From Dolomedes plantarius (taxonomy: Eukaryota; Arthropoda; Arachnida; Araneae; Dolomedidae), in contig OU015495.1 of assembly GCA_907164885.2 (NCBI GenBank), positions 3,571,308-3,635,307 of the forward strand: a stretch of DNA of 64,000 nucleotides. Direction: 5' to 3'. The notes under the pieces are model-generated. The model was given only the letters and a program-made list of their open reading frames with translations, did not search any database and was not told the DNA's origin. A program made the position numbers and the translations under genes. Shown one piece after another: positions 60,061 through 64,000 of this stretch (its first letter is position 1; each line of letters starts with the position of its first letter).

Positions 60061-61508
60061 TCGCACTAGGTTCTGGCAGGCAATCCTATTTTTCAATTCC
60101 TACTATTAGTTCACACTCAAATTTTTCTTTGTTGACCTAAGTAGGAATTGACTTTAAAATTTTTTTTTTATATATTACTTGTTTTTGTTTTATTTTCAGA
60201 ATTTAATTGAAAATAAGAGCATTTGAAAATCTTGCACTGAAAGCAAGAAAGTGAATGAAAGTCTAGTACTGTATGTGCTGAAGTATATACAGTCTGATAA
60301 AAATGGTGCTATATCTTTTTCAAAACAAATATGATTATTTTCAATTATACAAAACAAGTACGATTACTTACACATCTTAAATTTTTTTTTCTAATTTTCT
60401 AGGCTTTAAAACATGTTGTATTAAGTAATTTCGTGTTTTCAAATCAGGAATACTGTATTCAATGCAGTATTTTAACATGAACCCATACAGATCCCACTTT
60501 CAAACTTATACAATCATTTCAGTACTATATAAAGTATTATTAAAAAAATTTGAAAATTTTTCAAGTTGCGCATTTTGAAAAATTCAAATTTTAAATTCAA
60601 ATAAAATAAATTTTTCTAAGCCCTAATTGTGTTATATATCATTGAAAAAGGTCTTGAAAATTGCTTTAAAATGCCACCAATCTTAGCTCTCTAGCTCTTA
60701 TTGTTGAAATTTTTTTGGATAATTGAATTAAAACACAAGGAGTGCGGTAACGAAGAAATGAAAACATTCTTTCACTTCTGAATGTATTTGATTTCGTAAT
60801 GTCATTTCGTAATGTCTGAATGATTATATTTGGATGTAAATATATTTATACATAGCATATTTATAGATGTATATAGCGTAATACATGAATATATAATACA
60901 TTTATATTAAATTGAAATAGATTGAATTTGATTGTTAAATTTGAATTTATTCTTATTTATTGAAATAGACTGCAAAAATTTTTTGCACTTGAGTAATTTG
61001 TATGATTTTTTAATCTGATTTTCTTTAATTTTAGTGACGCTATCTACTGGAAAAATAAACTAATAACATAGGTTTATAATTGAATCATCTTTCCTTTTTT
61101 CGCTGGCTTTGCAAAATATGAAGTAACAAATTTAGCATTTTCAAATTATTAATTAATAAATAAGTAAAAATTATTGTGGATATTTGAAGAAAGTAAATTT
61201 AAAATTGAATAATATACTTATTTCAATTTATTCATTTATTTATTTTGTTAAAATCTCTTTAAATCCTGTGTTATATATGTAATTCAGATTTTAAAACATA
61301 CTAAATTGCGTAGAAGTAAAAAAAAACTTATAACAAAAAGATTCCTATATATGTCAACAGATGGCGAAACTGATGCTTTCGTCAAACCGGCAATTGAGTG
61401 CCGAAATCGCGAGTCTTTCAGAATATGCTGCCGGGAGCCAACTGCAATTGTAATCTAAGAGGAGTTCGGACTACATTGTTTAAAATGGGCGTGAAGAACG
61501 AGTTTGAC

Positions 61509-61515
61509 ATATATA

Positions 61516-61586
<71 letters not shown>
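61509..61586. repeat. (TA)n microsatellite
   Basis: About 78 bp of TA with one GTG interruption, 80 bp beyond the long-TIR element. Confidence 0.95.
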
Positions 61587-61588
<2 letters not shown>

Positions 61589-61589
61589 A

Positions 61590-62598
61590 TTCAAAAGTTT
61601 CACATTTATTAAAAAAATCACAATTTTACGTACTTGGTTAGGTAAGCATCAAAATTCTTAGTTAAAAGCTAATATTGTAGTAATCTCCACATTCTCTTCC
61701 TTAATTCTTTTGCAATAAGTAAACAAGCAATTTTCGTGAGTGAGATCGCTCAAAGACCGCGGATGGCCTTAGATAAGCAATTATGTTAATAAATTATTAC
61801 TATTATTACCTAATATCGCTTAAAAATCCGTTTGTCACCGAGTTTTCGCAGGAAAATAGTAAAAAAATAATTTTCGCATTTATTCGCTCTTATCGGCAAA
61901 TTTCGCATTTATTCGTATCTATTTCGTAAATATGAAAATTACGTATCCCTAAAGATAAGGCACAAAATGGGAAGTCAGCCAAACTTTCCATTTTGGGTAA
62001 ACCAAGCACTCAGTCGGAAAGCGAAGCACAAAATGGGATGAAAGTGAAGATGATAAATAGCGCTAAAGGCAATGGAGCCGGGGCAAACGAACATCGCTAA
62101 TAACTTAGTTAGGGTCGGGATCTATGTGCTGATTTTGGCTAATGGAAGTATTCTGACACAACTTTAGATCTAATTTTAGGGTTTATAGCGTTTAAGCACA
62201 AAATAGTTATGGAAGTATATTTTTTTACTCCTTGGATGGCAAGTTCTAATGCTAAACACATATGACTTGAAATCAGAAACTGATTACTTATCAGTTACAA
62301 ACTTTTTACAGCTGTGATTTCATTTAAGCATGTATGTCATTCAAACAGACAATGAAAAACAAATAAGAATTAATTAGAGGGAGAAAGCAAAGAAGGGAGC
62401 TCGTTTCAAAAAGCAACTGAAAATGTTTCAACTCCAGTTGCTAATCTCCATCTGCAATATAAAATATGCGAGCCTGACATTGTTTTTGAGACAGAAAATA
62501 GTTTTGGGGGAATGGATATGGTTTTACCAAATATTTATCCCACCTCTCATTCTCGCGAGTTGCAGGTTCAGGGATTATGTGGCTAGCATAAATTCGTT
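61590..62598. other. non-coding DNA, nothing recognised
   Basis: The word agcacaaaatggga occurs twice nearby (61959 and 62024, the first as ggcacaaaatgggaag). The ORF at 62423-62638 has no recognisable family. Confidence 0.4.
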
Positions 62599-62700
62599 CA
62601 GAACTTTAAGAGGAAATTCCATTTTTCGTAATCATTAGCAATGAGTATCAGAACTTTGAGAGGAAATTCCTTTTTTTTCGTAATCATTAGCGATGAGTAT
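62599..62700. repeat. two-copy tandem repeat, 50 bp
   Basis: cagaacttt(a/g)agaggaaattcc ... cgtaatcattagc(a/g)atgagtat is repeated immediately. Confidence 0.9.
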
Positions 62701-62807
62701 AAATCTCATCAATTTATTAAAAAATCAATATTTCTCTATGTGTGATGTCAAATATTATAGAATAATTCTTAAAAAATACTGTAATAATCATGCTAAAATA
62801 CACATGG

Positions 62808-63301
62808 CAGGCTCTTATTTTCCATTAGGCCCAGTAGGTCCGGGCCTAGGGACCCTCGAATGTTGCCCCCCCCCCCCTAAAAAAAAAAATTATTTTAAAA
62901 GAAAAAATTTCCACTTCAAATTTTTTTTAAATTTTACCTTTTTTAATAGCAATTTTTTATATATCCTTTCAAATTTGATTGATTGGTTCATCATATGTAT
63001 AATTATATGTATAGTTCATCCTATATATGTTATAGTGTATATAAGGGATTAATAAATTTTTCTGGTTGCATTGTATTGGTGTTTAAATGATGAAGTTATT
63101 ATGTTGTATCGCTATTTTTTATTTATAATGTTCTAGGCTTCTATGCTTCAAATAGCCAATTCTTGCTAAAATGGTACTTTCACAATGAATCATGATTTTT
63201 TTATTGTGTGTCAATTTTGGAAATGTTACGACCACATCAGTGTTAGGGGGCCCCCATCCCGAGTTATGCCTATAGTCAAGAATTTTCTAAATCAGGCCCT
63301 G
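62808..63301. mobile_element. hAT-type MITE (diverged)
   Basis: The left end CAGGCTCTTATTTTCC, followed by gggcctaggg, pairs loosely with the inverted right end CAGGGCCTGATTTAG. The flanks acacatgg (62800-62807) and acacataa (63302-63309) match at 6 of 8 positions. A C13 run lies near the left end. No transposase. Confidence 0.5.
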
Positions 63302-63379
63302 ACACATAAACAAGTTTTTTTTCTGTTGACTGATTATTCTATTCAGTCGACATGAATGATTTTTATTCTGTAATTAATG

Positions 63380-63830
63380 TCTAATACCATCGTTTGATAA
63401 TGACTTGTAAGGTATACACAAGATTCGATTCACAAGAATCCAACTTTTGAGTGAATGAATTAAAGAAGCTGCTTGAGATATGCTAATTTCGGCATATGCG
63501 CTTAGTATAAATACCATGCAGCGTCATTAATAAAAAAGGTTGTTAAGGTTGATAGATAAGCGATAGGGAGCTACGAGGTATGCAGCTCCAGTATTATCCT
63601 GCGCTAGGGCTTAGGGGGCCCACAATTTACGTGGCAGTACTGCTGGTTTGACTCTTTGCTGATTTGTGAGTATGGCAAAAAGTATTTCTATTGAAGGTTA
63701 ATATATATATATATATATTCCGTACAAGTAGTACGTATGCTTATTGCTGTAAAAGCAAATTCTATATGTGCACCGAATTCAATAAACATTGTTTCACGTA
63801 TAAACTGTGTTTGTATCAAATTCATTTAGA
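63380..63830 (+). mobile_element. possible solo LTR (TATA box and poly(A) signal)
   Basis: TATAAATA at 63506-63513, AATAAA at 63781-63786, then a T/G-rich stretch. The order and about 275-bp spacing resemble an LTR (U3-R-U5). Exact TG...CA borders and a target duplication are not evident, so this is tentative. Confidence 0.3.
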
Positions 63831-64000
63831 GTGCCACTTCAAATTATATACACCCAAGTCTGGGTAGAGGTGAGCTAGTTTTCTCTATAGACTTAACGGC
63901 CAGAGGAATAATCGCATGTATTTTTTGAAAACTGCAGCTTTCCACAGTATCAGAATTATACTTGTTTTCTCCGATTTAGTCCATATTTTCATTGCTGAAC

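Larger units (their letters stand above)
57434..61428. mobile_element. element with ~260-bp terminal inverted repeats, carrying a nested Tc1 copy
   Basis: The outer ends are gcatattctgaaagactcgc and its complement. The left arm is split by the Tc1 copy: 57434-57512 plus 58670-58857. The right arm is 61170-61428. Arms are nearly identical. Without the nested copy the element is about 2.84 kb; its interior is AT-rich, with a 170-bp tandem repeat and a tRNA-like stretch, and without a transposase. Superfamily unknown; cgggag occurs just outside both ends. Confidence 0.78.

Overview
This is AT-rich eukaryotic DNA from an arthropod. A chelicerate such as a spider is my inference, from a CLIP-type serine protease, long TE-filled introns, Tc1/mariner elements and tRNA-derived SINEs. 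There are no bacterial operon features. Most six-frame ORFs are chance or TE-derived; the real genes are recognised from splice sites and family motifs.

Layout. (1) 0-7.1 kb, minus strand: two exons of a secreted-protein gene that runs off the left edge. They are a signal-peptide exon with a TATA box at 6931-7087 and an internal exon at 176-280. A Helitron-like element with a C-rich minisatellite lies between them. (2) 6.2-14.8 kb: transposon territory with two TTAA-flanked MITE-like elements, an intact Tc1 element, a SINE with target-site duplications, and a foldback element ending about 100 bp before the next gene. (3) 14.9-55.5 kb, plus strand: one gene built as signal peptide + CLIP domain (14893-15130), an 11.6-kb intron, a single exon of about 20.8 kb (26772-47541), then three trypsin-domain exons (50446-50546, 54026-54282, 55304-55470). 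Splice phases agree at every junction. The giant exon encodes about 6,900 Ser/Thr/Glu/Asn-rich residues in nested tandem repeats, placed exactly between the CLIP-protease 'Cys-Gly' linker and the zymogen cleavage site. The array includes about 76 copies of an 84-bp unit and has one single-base frameshift at about 31891. The last exon, with the catalytic Ser, was not found and should lie to the right. (4) Inside intron 1 on the minus strand sits a complete two-exon cysteine dioxygenase gene (22711-24974), a nested antisense gene. (5) 55.5-64 kb: intron or downstream DNA with a long-TIR element carrying a nested dead Tc1 copy, a hAT-type MITE, and a possible solo LTR.

Functional reading. The window's main object is a secreted serine protease zymogen of roughly 7,000+ residues. 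Its CLIP domain is separated from its catalytic domain by a giant mucin-like stalk. Family logic suggests the stalk stays disulfide-tethered after activation, so it could work as an anchored or scaffolding protease in cuticle, clot or silk/egg-case matrix. That role is inference. The cysteine dioxygenase gene is an ordinary metabolic gene with all key residues present.
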